DNA of 64,000 nucleotides, from positions 1,674,001 through 1,738,000 of the forward strand of contig CBDCBH010000003.1 in the NCBI GenBank assembly GCA_965214235.1, written 5' to 3'. How positions within the stretch are numbered: the stretch's first letter is position 1; every line of letters begins with the position of its first letter. This DNA is from Ilyomonas sp965214235. GTDB lineage: Bacteria; Bacteroidota; Bacteroidia; Chitinophagales; Chitinophagaceae. Made by a program: the position numbers and the translations under genes. Of the stretch, positions 18,392-27,270 are shown one piece after another. Under the pieces are notes generated by a model that was not told where the DNA came from, did not search any database, and saw nothing but the letters and a program-made list of their open reading frames with translations.

Positions 18392-19594
18392 TCACACAAA
18401 CCTCATCTTCTCATACTTCTTTCCCAAAATCTTTTCATCATCAGCACCTAACCATTTGTTTAAAATGGTTGCATACACATTTTTAAAATCGGTTTGATAC
18501 TGCAAATCGCCATTCTTTAAATTGCTTAAGTCAGGCATGGGTGTTATCATTCCTTTTTGCTCTAAACCGCCGCTTACTAAAAACATATTATTGGCAGTTC
18601 CATGGTCGGTGCCGCCGCTGGCATTTTGCGCCACACGCCTGCCAAACTCACTGAATGTAAATAGCAACACATCGTCAAACCGATGGTTTGTTTTCATATC
18701 ATTTACAAAGGCGGTTACGGCATCGCTCATTTCTGTAAACAAGCGTTGCTGCTGCTGTTGCTGGGCCACATGCGTATCAAAACTGCCATGGCTTACATAA
18801 TACACTTTGGTATTGATGTCGGATAAAATGAGGGAAGCAATTGTCTTCAAACTATTACCCAGCGCGGTTTTAGGATAATCTGCCGATGAAGGATGCAGCT
18901 TGCTTTGCTGAAAAATATAATCGGCGCTGCTTAATGTTTCTGCCATCGTTTTGTATAAATAATCAACCGGCTTTTCATGATTATCATCTTGATAATTTTT
19001 TGATAAAGAAGTAAAATAATCTTCATGGCTGGTATTGTACAAACGTCGCGGATCGCGCAGCGCAATGCCTTTTTCATCCATTCCTTTTAAAGCCAAACTT
19101 AACGTGTCGTCAATTTCTAAAGCCTGTGTGGGTTTATCACAACCTTTACATTGTGCATCCAGATAACGACCAATCCAGCCTGTTTGCCAGGTTTGATTGC
19201 TTTCACTTCCGGTTTGCCAGATGTCCATACTTCTAAAATGGCTTCTGTCGGGGTTAGGATAACCCACGCTGTTGATGATGCCCAAACTACCATTGTTATA
19301 CAAATTGGCAAAGCCCTGCAATGCAGGATGCAAGCCTGCTTCGTCCGTTAACATTAAGGCTTTATCTTTTGTAAAACCAATACCCGGGCGCGAACTCTGG
19401 TACACATCGCTACACACAGGAATCACAGTGTTTAAACCATCATTGCCGCCGCTTAATTGCAACACCACCACCACTTTATTTTGCTGAGGCAAAAAAGGCG
19501 TTTTATTTTCAAAAGCTTTTAAAAATTTCGGAATTAAAAATGAGCCTGTAACAAGCGATCCGATTTGTAAAAACTGTCTGCGTTTGATTAACAT
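18392..19594 (-). CDS. DUF1501 family protein with twin-arginine signal
   Basis: Predicted exported protein of about 400 residues related to the sulfatase-like DUF1501 family. The ATG at 19594 begins MLIKRRQFLQIGS, a twin-arginine signal (RRQFL) with a hydrophobic stretch after it; the longer upstream reading is rejected for this reason. Motifs include LQLSGGNDGLNTV, HPALQGF, SHGSFDTH and FSEFGRRV, as in family members. It follows the DUF1800 gene on the same strand, a pair that is widely conserved. Biochemical role is unknown. Confidence 0.87.
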   Translation of the reverse strand: MLIKRRQFLQIGSLVTGSFLIPKFLKAFENKTPFLPQQNKVVVVLQLSGGNDGLNTVIPVCSDVYQSSRPGIGFTKDKALMLTDEAGLHPALQGFANLYNNGSLGIINSVGYPNPDRSHFRSMDIWQTGSESNQTWQTGWIGRYLDAQCKGCDKPTQALEIDDTLSLALKGMDEKGIALRDPRRLYNTSHEDYFTSLSKNYQDDNHEKPVDYLYKTMAETLSSADYIFQQSKLHPSSADYPKTALGNSLKTIASLILSDINTKVYYVSHGSFDTHVAQQQQQQRLFTEMSDAVTAFVNDMKTNHRFDDVLLFTFSEFGRRVAQNASGGTDHGTANNMFLVSGGLEQKGMITPMPDLSNLKNGDLQYQTDFKNVYATILNKWLGADDEKILGKKYEKMRFV

Positions 19595-19652
19595 GATTTT
19601 TTGTATTAGAGTAGTATGTATTAAGTAGTATGACTTTTTAAGAAACAACTAT

Positions 19653-19707
19653 GATTGTAGTATTGTTTTGTCTTACTACATAAGACAAAACAATACTTAC
19701 TACAATC
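19653..19707. repeat. Long hairpin between the DUF1800 and DUF1501 genes
   Basis: Left arm 19653-19675 and right arm 19681-19707 pair over 23 bp (blocks of 15 and 8 bp) with a 4-nt bulge in the right arm and a 5-nt loop. The sequence is AT-rich and has no T-run after it. It could be an intra-operon attenuator or processing site, or a small mobile repeat. Confidence 0.7.
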
Positions 19708-19708
19708 T

Positions 19709-21190
19709 TCAGCACAACTGATATTCCGGCGTGCTCATCAAAGCAATTGCTGTTGTTTGAATGTAAGTTTCCCGGCTGCTGCTATCCGTTATTTTTTGCA
19801 CTGCATTTTCGTTTACTGTGGCTGCGGGGGTTTGCAATAAGGTGCTTTCTAAAGTAGTGTATAAATTTTCTTTTTTTACACTCAAAAATTCGTTGGTAAA
19901 GCTTGCCCAGTTGATGTGCGCGCGCAGTTGAAACGCATCGTTGCCCGATTGTTTTGTTTTACTTCCTTTTAAATTACTAAACTTTTCAGCCATGCCCATT
20001 TGCACATCATCATCTTGTTTTGTGGTGATATGAAATGTATCATCGTCTTTCAACAATTGCGGAATGCGAAGGCGCAGCATTAAGGTTGAACTATCAATCC
20101 ATGATTTTCCGCCTGCCCAGCCCGCAACGTTTGGCGGGTAAAACAACAACTGCCCCAATGCTTTTTGCAGCAACAATTGCACAGCTTCGTTTTCTAATTG
20201 CATAGGCAAAGTGCGGCGAATGCCAACCAACAATTCAACCGGCGATTTTATGTTGGCGCCAATGTTTTTTTCGTCATAAAACCAATTGCTGGTAAAGATG
20301 TCATCCATCAGCGATTGAATGTTATATTGACTTTTATAAAACCTGTCGGCAAGCCATTTTACATGATTAGCATCCACCGTTTCGTTTGCAAAATACCTGT
20401 ATATTTTTTGGGTGATGAATGTTGCGGTTTGTTTTTGTTCCAAAATGATGTTGAGGATATCATCGCCATTAAAATTGCCTTCTTTTCCTAAGAAGGTTTT
20501 CACTCCATCATCGTGCGTAAACGGACGAAAAGTAAAATTGCCATCCGCATCAAAACCCCAGCCGGTAAAGGCTCGCGCCGCTTCCTTCACATCCTGCTCT
20601 GTATAATTTCCTCTGCCCATGGTAAATAGTTCCATCACTTCGCGGGCGAAGTTTTCGTTAGGATGTTGCTTTTTGTTTTGCTGGTTATTTAAAAAACTTA
20701 GCATGGAAGCGCTTTTGCTAACGGCTTTCAGCAAATCGCCAAAATTGCCCAACGCATTTGTACGCACTGTGTTCAAAAGCAATTGCTGATAATAAATGTT
20801 GATGATGCGTGAAGCAAAATGACCGTGCCAGAAAAGAGATATTTTTTCGCGCAGCTGCGCCTGCGAATTTACCATTTCGTTAAGCCAGGCAAGGTTAAGC
20901 TTGCTGATGTCTTCGCGCGTTTGTTTTTGAATTTGTTTTTTGGTTTCGGCAGAAATACTATCCTTATTTATTGCAGGCGGAGTGTTGCCAGCGCTTTTCA
21001 TATCTTTCAATACATCTTTCAACATATTCGTTGCTACAACAATATCTTTTGAAGGAAATGAGGAAGCTGCACGAATGGCATCGTATTTTTTTTCTAAATG
21101 CTTATCATTCAAATGAGCAATGTCATCGGCAGCAGCGCCAAAACCTGTGCGCCAAAGCAAATGCTGATTTTTTAATTGAGTGCTAATCAA
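19709..21190 (-). CDS. DUF1800 family protein
   Basis: Protein of 493 residues of the DUF1800 family. Recognisable segments are HLLWRTGFGA at the N-terminus, EKISLFWHGHFAS (about 155-167), NFAREVMELFTMGRGNYTEQDVKEAARAFTGW (described by key residues NFAREVMELFT and EAARAFTGW), and the C-terminal PNVAGWAGGKSWID. Length is typical. It is upstream of the DUF1501 gene in the same direction. The family is widespread in Bacteroidetes and Planctomycetes; function is not established. Confidence 0.88.
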   Translation of the reverse strand: MISTQLKNQHLLWRTGFGAAADDIAHLNDKHLEKKYDAIRAASSFPSKDIVVATNMLKDVLKDMKSAGNTPPAINKDSISAETKKQIQKQTREDISKLNLAWLNEMVNSQAQLREKISLFWHGHFASRIINIYYQQLLLNTVRTNALGNFGDLLKAVSKSASMLSFLNNQQNKKQHPNENFAREVMELFTMGRGNYTEQDVKEAARAFTGWGFDADGNFTFRPFTHDDGVKTFLGKEGNFNGDDILNIILEQKQTATFITQKIYRYFANETVDANHVKWLADRFYKSQYNIQSLMDDIFTSNWFYDEKNIGANIKSPVELLVGIRRTLPMQLENEAVQLLLQKALGQLLFYPPNVAGWAGGKSWIDSSTLMLRLRIPQLLKDDDTFHITTKQDDDVQMGMAEKFSNLKGSKTKQSGNDAFQLRAHINWASFTNEFLSVKKENLYTTLESTLLQTPAATVNENAVQKITDSSSRETYIQTTAIALMSTPEYQLC

Positions 21191-21582
21191 AATAATTTTT
21201 GATAATAGACAGCAAGAAAAAGGTTTGGTTTAATAAAGCAGTAAATGCTGTTTATAGGCAGTTAGCCAATTAGCGCTATTCATTCAAAGTTTACAGACTG
21301 CTTCATTGCGCTGTCCACAGATTGCTTCATGCCTTGCAAGGACGGTTGCAGCCAATTCACAAAACACTATTTTACTACTGTGTTACATTGCGTATTAGCG
21401 TATTAGCGGTTGAAAATCAGCACTTGCTTACATGTTCAAGCTTTTTCTGAACGTTGAAGTGAGTGACACAACAGGCGATCAACAAGAATTACTACAGCCC
21501 GTACCATAAAACTGTATTTTGTTTTTATCACAATTTCAAACATACATGTGCATACATTCCTTCTTATTCCGGCTCCATATTC
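21191..21582. other. Intergenic region without recognised gene
   Basis: 392 bp between the DUF1800 start and the corA stop. It holds two imperfect direct repeats around GACTGCTTCAT and GATTGCTTCAT (about 21296-21332) and a short CGTATTAG tandem near 21392-21408. I see no CDS or RNA gene. Confidence 0.5.
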
Positions 21583-22692
21583 TCACACCGTTTTTAGCCA
21601 GCCGTACTTTTTAAAAAGATAAATCATATACACCGGAATGAGGAGCATCAGGGCAACGGCTAACCAAAATCCATAGGCTTTGTGCAACCATGGCACACGA
21701 TCGAAGTTCATCCCAAAGATGCCGCCGATAACCGTGGCGGGCGCCATTAAACAGGTAACAATGGCAATTACTTTCATGATTTCATTCATACGAATATTGG
21801 CTTTGTTCAGATACAAATCCTGCATGTTCATCATCATGTCTCTGTAATTATCAACCATATCGGCAGCCTGCATAATATGGTCGTACACATCTTTAAAATA
21901 ACGCATTACTTTTTTGTTGAGCAACTCGCTGTCGCTGCGAATGATGCTGTTAACCATATCGCGCACGGGAAGTATGTTTCGGCGCAGCACAATCAGCTCT
22001 TTTCGAAGCCGGTTGGTTTGCGCCAGCGAATCGGCACTGTTGCCGCGAATAATTTCATCTTCGGCATCTTCCAGGCTTTCGCTTAGTTTATCCATCACAA
22101 TAAAATAATGGTCAACAATTAAATCAATTAATGAGTAAGCAAGATAGTCGGCAGTCGCATTGCGAACCTTGCTGGTATTGAATTTCAGCTTTTCGCGAAG
22201 CGTGTTAAACACATCGCGCTTTGCATCTTCCTGAAACGTAATTACAAAGTTTTTTCCTAACAAAATGCTGATTTGTTCCTGCTCAACCGTGATTGTTTTT
22301 TCATTAAAATAAATCATGTTTAAAAGGCAATACACGATGTTGTCCACTTCATCCATTTTGGGTCGTTGTCCAACGCTGATGATGTCTTCTTCAGTTAACG
22401 GATGAATACCAAAATGTCCGCAAATTTCTCTTACACAATCTCTGCGGATGCCGTCAACATTGATCCAGCTAATGCACGATTTATCTTTAAAAACAAATGT
22501 TTCTTCAGGTGTTTGCAGTTGATGAAATTTTATATCCTGCCCATCGTATTCATACACACCAATGGTAACGTTTCTTGCGTCTTCTCTCGCCTGCGAATCA
22601 ACAGCATTGAACATTCGCTCTTTTCGTGAATTGGCTTTTCCGTTTATATTATTAAAGAGATTTCCGATGGCATTTTTTGTTTGCGATAGCAT
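21583..22692 (-). CDS. corA: CorA-family magnesium/cobalt channel
   Basis: Pentameric inner-membrane divalent-cation channel. The 369-residue protein has a long cytoplasmic N-terminal domain, two C-terminal membrane helices (about 308-326 and 341-361) and the selectivity motif GMN at 327-329. The WINVDG segment near residue 76 is also typical. It is followed 9 bp upstream on the same strand by the DUF72 gene (22702), so both may be cotranscribed. Confidence 0.95.
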   Translation of the reverse strand: MLSQTKNAIGNLFNNINGKANSRKERMFNAVDSQAREDARNVTIGVYEYDGQDIKFHQLQTPEETFVFKDKSCISWINVDGIRRDCVREICGHFGIHPLTEEDIISVGQRPKMDEVDNIVYCLLNMIYFNEKTITVEQEQISILLGKNFVITFQEDAKRDVFNTLREKLKFNTSKVRNATADYLAYSLIDLIVDHYFIVMDKLSESLEDAEDEIIRGNSADSLAQTNRLRKELIVLRRNILPVRDMVNSIIRSDSELLNKKVMRYFKDVYDHIMQAADMVDNYRDMMMNMQDLYLNKANIRMNEIMKVIAIVTCLMAPATVIGGIFGMNFDRVPWLHKAYGFWLAVALMLLIPVYMIYLFKKYGWLKTV

Positions 22693-22701
22693 AGCAAAAT
22701 T

Positions 22702-23454
22702 TTATTTTGATATTTTTTGAAGAATCTCTTTTAGCCTGTTTGCGTTGGCAATGGCATGACCGTTAATATCATTATTAAAATAAGCCCAAATCGTACCTTT
22801 TTCTTTTGTCCATTCTAAAAATTTTAAGGCATAATAATGCAACATTTCATCGCTGTAAGAAGAGGCATACAATGCATCAGAACCATGAAAGCGAACGTAA
22901 ATATTTTTTGATGTAATCATCTCTGCATACGGAAAACGGTTGCCCGATTGGGAGATAACAAAAGCAATATCGTACTTCGTTAATAAACTGATGCTATCCA
23001 CTTCAAGCCATGAAGCATGACGAACTTCCAAAGCAAAATCGTATTGTTTGTATTTTGTTTTTAACAGATAAAAAAGATAATCGGCTCGTTCATAATCAAA
23101 CAACAATGAAGGTGGCAATTGCAGTAAAACCAAACCGCACAAATGCTGCACCGGCTCGATAGCTGCGAAGAATTTTTCTAACGGCTCGTCCGGTTCTTTT
23201 AGCCGTTTGGTTTGCGTTAGAAACCGATTCATTTTTATGCTGAAACGAAACGTTTCCGGCACTTTCTCTTTCCAGTTTTCTACTGTTGTAATTCTTGGCG
23301 TATGATAAAAAGTAGTGTTGATTTCGGTGGTAGAAAAATGCTGCGCATAATAGCTTAAATAATCCGTTGGTTTTATTTCTTTTGGATAAAAAGTATCTTT
23401 CCAGTGTTTGTAGCTCCAGCCCGATGTACCGATATGAATGTTGGCTAATGACAT
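22702..23454 (-). CDS. DUF72 (YecE-like) protein
   Basis: TIM-barrel-like protein of 250 residues. The N-terminal HIGTSGWSYKHWKDTFYP and the segments STTEINTTFYHTP, FRFSIKMNRFLTQTKRL and VLLQLPPSL are family hallmarks. DUF72 proteins are widespread and have no firmly established activity. The start ATG at 23454 fits the conserved N-terminus. It is divergent from the small lipoprotein gene at 23536. Confidence 0.9.
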   Translation of the reverse strand: MSLANIHIGTSGWSYKHWKDTFYPKEIKPTDYLSYYAQHFSTTEINTTFYHTPRITTVENWKEKVPETFRFSIKMNRFLTQTKRLKEPDEPLEKFFAAIEPVQHLCGLVLLQLPPSLLFDYERADYLFYLLKTKYKQYDFALEVRHASWLEVDSISLLTKYDIAFVISQSGNRFPYAEMITSKNIYVRFHGSDALYASSYSDEMLHYYALKFLEWTKEKGTIWAYFNNDINGHAIANANRLKEILQKISK

Positions 23455-23535
23455 ATTGTATTGTACATAGCCAACGCTACGCCGGAATGTATTGGCAACA
23501 AAATTGAACCTTTTCTTTTACAACAAAAATCGGTT

Positions 23536-23682
23536 ATGAAAAAAGCGTTCGCAATTATCATCGTTTCCTGCTTTTTATTTTCTTGTAAAACAGCAAAGAT
23601 GGCAACACCTGCATCTGCTAAAATAAATAAATCAGACACTGCTTTGCAGGGTGATAAACTAAAAGATGCAACGAAGCCCTGA
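23536..23682 (+). CDS. Small lipoprotein
   Basis: A 48-residue predicted lipoprotein: MKKAFAIIIVSCFLFSC is a short signal with lipobox LFSC, followed by a polar Lys/Ala/Thr/Asp-rich tail. The ATG at 23536 is chosen over an upstream start because it opens the signal peptide. It ends 4 bp before the convergent M1 peptidase gene. No family was recognised; such small entericidin-like lipoproteins are common and often unannotated. Confidence 0.6.
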   Translation: MKKAFAIIIVSCFLFSCKTAKMATPASAKINKSDTALQGDKLKDATKP

Positions 23683-23686
23683 TTAT

Positions 23687-25630
23687 TTATTCATTCGGAT
23701 ATACATTATTGCCTCTGTTAGCATCGGGATAATTTTTATCCGGGTCAACGATAACTTTAGTAATAGCACTTGTGTTGTTAAAATGGAAACGCCATATACT
23801 TCCATGCTGCCATACTTCTACCGGCAACTGAACACGCGTTTTTTTGCCATTGGCTTCTGTTATTTCAACGGTTGTGGGCATAGGCAACTGCCCCAGATTG
23901 GCTACTGTAATAATGCTGCCCGCTGAAGCATCTGACCGGTTTGCCGGTGTTACATCCTGCACCGCCTGGTCTATTTTCCAATTGTTCATAAACCATCCGC
24001 GCCAAAACCAATCCAGCGTTTCGCCGCTATAATTTTCAATGCAATGAAAGAAATCGTAAGGTGTTGGATGCTTAAACGCCCATTCGTGAACATAATAGCT
24101 AAAAGCACTGTCAAACCTGCCTTTGCCCAAAATATGATTGCGCAAAATTGTTAAGCCTGCGCCCGGTTTTGCATACGCCACAATGCCTAAGTTACGACCC
24201 GATGTAACATCAGGAACTGTAAAAATGCTTTCCGCACTGTCGTTATAAAGAAAGCGTGAGTATCTGAAAAGATTAGAAGCATTTGAATCTAAATACTCGC
24301 TATGATGAAAAGCACTATCAGCCATTGTATTGATGAATGTATTAAAGCCTTCATCCATCCAGGGAAATTTGCGCTCGTTACTGCCCACAATCATCGGGAA
24401 CCAGTTGTGCCCAAACTCATGCGAAGTAACACCCCACAAGCTTCTGCTCGTAGCTCTTGAACCGCAAAATACAATGCCGGGATATTCCATGCCGCCAACA
24501 ACTCCGGCAACATTGGTTGCCACCGGATAAGTAAATTCATAAAGATATTTCGAGTAGAATTCGATAGCGCCTTTCACATATTCGGTTGATCGTCCCCAGG
24601 CACTGTCGCTGGCAACTTCCACCGGATAAACACTGGCGGCAATTGCTTTTTTGCCACTTGGAAAATTCATTCGCGCAGCATCCCAAACAAACGCTGCGGA
24701 TGAAGCCCACGCCACATCGCGCGTATTGGTGCAGCGGAACTTCCAGGTAACTCTTTTTGTATTTGCTCCGGCGTTTGTATTTACTTCATCAACCGTGCGG
24801 ATTTTTACTGTGCTATCGCTGTTTCTTGCCTTTTCCCAACGGCGTTGCTGTTCGGCAGTTAATACGTCTTTTGGGTTTATCAATTCACCGGAGCCAACCA
24901 CAATTTGACCTGCGGGAACACTCACGCTGTAATCAATATTTCCATACTCTAAGTAAAACTCGCCCTGCCCCAAATAAGGCAATGTGTTCCAGCCGTAAAC
25001 ATTGTCGTACACGCACATGCGCGGATACCATTGCGCCACTTCATCTATCCATCCGTTCTTTGTTTTTAATTTGCCCAAACGGTCAGTTCCGTATTCAGGA
25101 ATTACAAAACTGTATTCAATTTTAAATTGAATAGTGCCACCGCTTGCTTTGATAGCCTCATTCAATTTTATCTGCATACGGGTATCAGAAATAAGATAGT
25201 TGGCTGATGTTATTTTTCCATTTTGAACAACACTTACCGACTTGATGTTATAACCACCATTAAAGCTGTTACGATTCGCCCATCTGCCGCCACTGATAGC
25301 TGTTGTTGCAACGGCACGCGATTGTAAATTGTAAATGTTCTGATCTGCCTGCAGCCAAACAAACTGTAAATTTTGCGGGCTGTTGTTGGTGTAGGAAATA
25401 GTAACCGAACCATTGATGCTTTGTAACGAATCGTCCAGCGTTGCGGCGATATTGTAATCAGCACGGTTCTGCCAATATTTCGGACCGGGTGTACCATCGG
25501 CAGCGCGAACTTCATCGCCATACATCGGATAAAAAAGCGGCGCAAACGCTTCGTGCTGATCGTAAGAACCTGTTTGCGCAGAGGCGATTAAGGTGATGAA
25601 TGAAGAAGAAAGAAAGAATAGTTTTTTCAT
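23687..25630 (-). CDS. M1 family metallopeptidase
   Basis: Secreted or periplasmic zinc aminopeptidase-like protein of 647 residues. A Sec signal peptide (1-18, ending SAQ) is followed by an M1-type beta-rich N-terminal domain, GGMEYPG (379-385, the GxMEN equivalent), the zinc motif HEFGH at 404-408 and the third ligand Glu427 in DEGFNTF. A C-terminal beta-domain ends without an obvious type IX secretion domain. A full -7 box lies at 25652-25659. Confidence 0.93.
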   Translation of the reverse strand: MKKLFFLSSSFITLIASAQTGSYDQHEAFAPLFYPMYGDEVRAADGTPGPKYWQNRADYNIAATLDDSLQSINGSVTISYTNNSPQNLQFVWLQADQNIYNLQSRAVATTAISGGRWANRNSFNGGYNIKSVSVVQNGKITSANYLISDTRMQIKLNEAIKASGGTIQFKIEYSFVIPEYGTDRLGKLKTKNGWIDEVAQWYPRMCVYDNVYGWNTLPYLGQGEFYLEYGNIDYSVSVPAGQIVVGSGELINPKDVLTAEQQRRWEKARNSDSTVKIRTVDEVNTNAGANTKRVTWKFRCTNTRDVAWASSAAFVWDAARMNFPSGKKAIAASVYPVEVASDSAWGRSTEYVKGAIEFYSKYLYEFTYPVATNVAGVVGGMEYPGIVFCGSRATSRSLWGVTSHEFGHNWFPMIVGSNERKFPWMDEGFNTFINTMADSAFHHSEYLDSNASNLFRYSRFLYNDSAESIFTVPDVTSGRNLGIVAYAKPGAGLTILRNHILGKGRFDSAFSYYVHEWAFKHPTPYDFFHCIENYSGETLDWFWRGWFMNNWKIDQAVQDVTPANRSDASAGSIITVANLGQLPMPTTVEITEANGKKTRVQLPVEVWQHGSIWRFHFNNTSAITKVIVDPDKNYPDANRGNNVYPNE

Positions 25631-25651
25631 GGTTATAGTTTTCTTTTACTG

Positions 25652-25659
25652 CAAATTTA
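25652..25659 (-). promoter_or_regulatory. -7 box of the M1 peptidase gene
   Basis: Reads TAAATTTG on the minus strand, a full TAnnTTTG match 21 nt before the ATG at 25630. Confidence 0.5.
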
Positions 25660-25769
25660 CTGACTGGAATAAGGAAAGAAAATTGATTGGGCGCAAGGTA
25701 AACAACAGATGCCGGAATGAAATACAGCTTGCTTTACAGAGTTTTGATTCTACCGAAAAACAAAACCTG

Positions 25770-26303
25770 TTACGCCGCATTGGTTCTGTATTTTGCTTTG
25801 CGCGGAAACAACAATTCAGTGATAAAAATAAGCAACATGCTTACGCCTGTGGTTGCGCCAAGCTTCGCAATAAAATAAACGAAGTTGCCAAACTGCATCC
25901 ACTCAATAAAAATAAGGTAAGCATTGTGCAAAATGGTAAGCAACAAAGCATATAAAAAATAAGGTGTATAGCCTAAGCTTTTAATGCTTGGCTCGGCATA
26001 GCTGAATTCGGTTTTTTCCTGCGGCAATAATAGATTAATGATGAACGGGCGAACATACGCAATGAGTACGCAAGGCGCGGCGTGCAAGCCCGGCGTGTTG
26101 CTAAAATAATCCATTGTTAACCCGAACACGAAAGCAGTTAACAGCAAGCCTAAACGCGAAATAGAAAACGGTAGCCAGAGGATAAATAAAAAATACAGCC
26201 AGGGCTTTACAAACTGATGAATAGCAGGCACTTTATTAAGCACAAACACTTGTACCAAAATGAACAATACAAAACGGATAATATTTTTTAGCAAACTATT
26301 CAT
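25770..26303 (-). CDS. mreD: Rod shape-determining protein MreD
   Basis: Integral membrane protein of the elongasome. The 177-residue product has five to six hydrophobic helices and the modest MreD pattern VFVLNKVPA near the N-terminus and FGLTMDYFSNTPGLHAAPC in the middle. It overlaps mreC by 4 bp (ATGA) and is third in mreB-mreC-mreD. In related genomes mrdA and rodA often come next; here an M1 peptidase gene follows. Confidence 0.92.
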   Translation of the reverse strand: MNSLLKNIIRFVLFILVQVFVLNKVPAIHQFVKPWLYFLFILWLPFSISRLGLLLTAFVFGLTMDYFSNTPGLHAAPCVLIAYVRPFIINLLLPQEKTEFSYAEPSIKSLGYTPYFLYALLLTILHNAYLIFIEWMQFGNFVYFIAKLGATTGVSMLLIFITELLFPRKAKYRTNAA

Positions 26304-27157
26304 TGTTCATTTTTTGGAATTTGCGCTTCTAATTTGCGCTGCTCTTCCCAGCGGAGATTTTTAATTAAATAAACATATTGCAGGTTATAAAAATTGGTTG
26401 CTGTTTGCAATCGTAAGGTATAAAAAGCTGATGAAGGATCAATGGAAATTCCTGCCACCGTTCCCACCATAATACCTGCAGGGAAGTTGCCAGATAAGTT
26501 GCTGGTTAATACTGTATCGCCGTTTTTAATTTTTGCACTTTTGGGCACATTGTGCATGGTAATGTAAGATGCGTTTTTACCATCCCAATCCACATAACCG
26601 CTGTTTGTGGAATCGCTTTTAAGCATAGCGCTAACGCGCGAATTGTGATTAAGCACACTCATCACCACACTATAATTACTGCTTACCAAAAGCACCTTGC
26701 CAACAATGCCGTTAGGACCTAACACGCCCATATCTTTTGTAACACCTTGTGCAAAGCCGCGTTCAATGGTGATAAAATTATTTTCTTCTGTGGTGGAATT
26801 GTTCACTACCCGCGCTACCATGAAATCAAATTTGCGAATGCGACCTAAGCTGTCGCGGAAGAGGGAATCTAATTTTGTAACATTCATCGTATCGGCGCCG
26901 CTGTAGTTTTTACTTAATAAGGTAAGCAGTTCTTTATTTTGTTGTGCTAATTGCACATTGGTTTTACGCAGGGAAAAATACTCGTGCATTTCATTGTATT
27001 GCGTGTTTACGCGACCAATTACTTCGTTGGCAGAACCTGCAAAATAAGCTTCGTATGTTTTGTTGTAATTTACCAGAACAAGAATGCACAGTACCTGCAA
27101 AACGAGGAATACAAACAAAACAAAAAAGCGCTGTATAAAGAGGAAAATGTTACGCAT
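26300..27157 (-). CDS. mreC: Rod shape-determining protein MreC
   Basis: Bitopic inner-membrane protein whose periplasmic part activates PBP2-RodA. The 285-residue protein has an N-terminal membrane helix (about 10-30), a coiled-coil stretch (about 45-80), then the beta-barrel domains with GVLGPNGIVGKVL and the S/G-rich TSNLSGNFPAGIMVG. It lies 101 bp downstream of the mreB stop; that gap holds heptamer repeats. Confidence 0.95.
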   Translation of the reverse strand: MRNIFLFIQRFFVLFVFLVLQVLCILVLVNYNKTYEAYFAGSANEVIGRVNTQYNEMHEYFSLRKTNVQLAQQNKELLTLLSKNYSGADTMNVTKLDSLFRDSLGRIRKFDFMVARVVNNSTTEENNFITIERGFAQGVTKDMGVLGPNGIVGKVLLVSSNYSVVMSVLNHNSRVSAMLKSDSTNSGYVDWDGKNASYITMHNVPKSAKIKNGDTVLTSNLSGNFPAGIMVGTVAGISIDPSSAFYTLRLQTATNFYNLQYVYLIKNLRWEEQRKLEAQIPKNEQ

Positions 27158-27164
27158 GTAGAAA

Positions 27165-27270
27165 GCTGTGAGCTATCGGCTGTGAGCTACGAGCTATCAG
27201 TTATGAGCTTTGAGATAAGTGCAAAAACAACTTGTCTCAAAGCTCATAGCTCATAACTTTATCTCATAAT
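27165..27270. repeat. Heptamer-period inverted repeat overlapping the mreB 3' end
   Basis: Left arm (27165-27219) is a 7-nt-period series around GTGAGCT, ACGAGCT, ATGAGCT and TTGAGAT. The right arm (27231-27270) has complementary-type units CTCAAAG, CTCATAG and CTCATAA, and runs into the mreB stop codon (27259-27261). The arms can pair around a spacer of about 11 nt. Confidence 0.75.
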
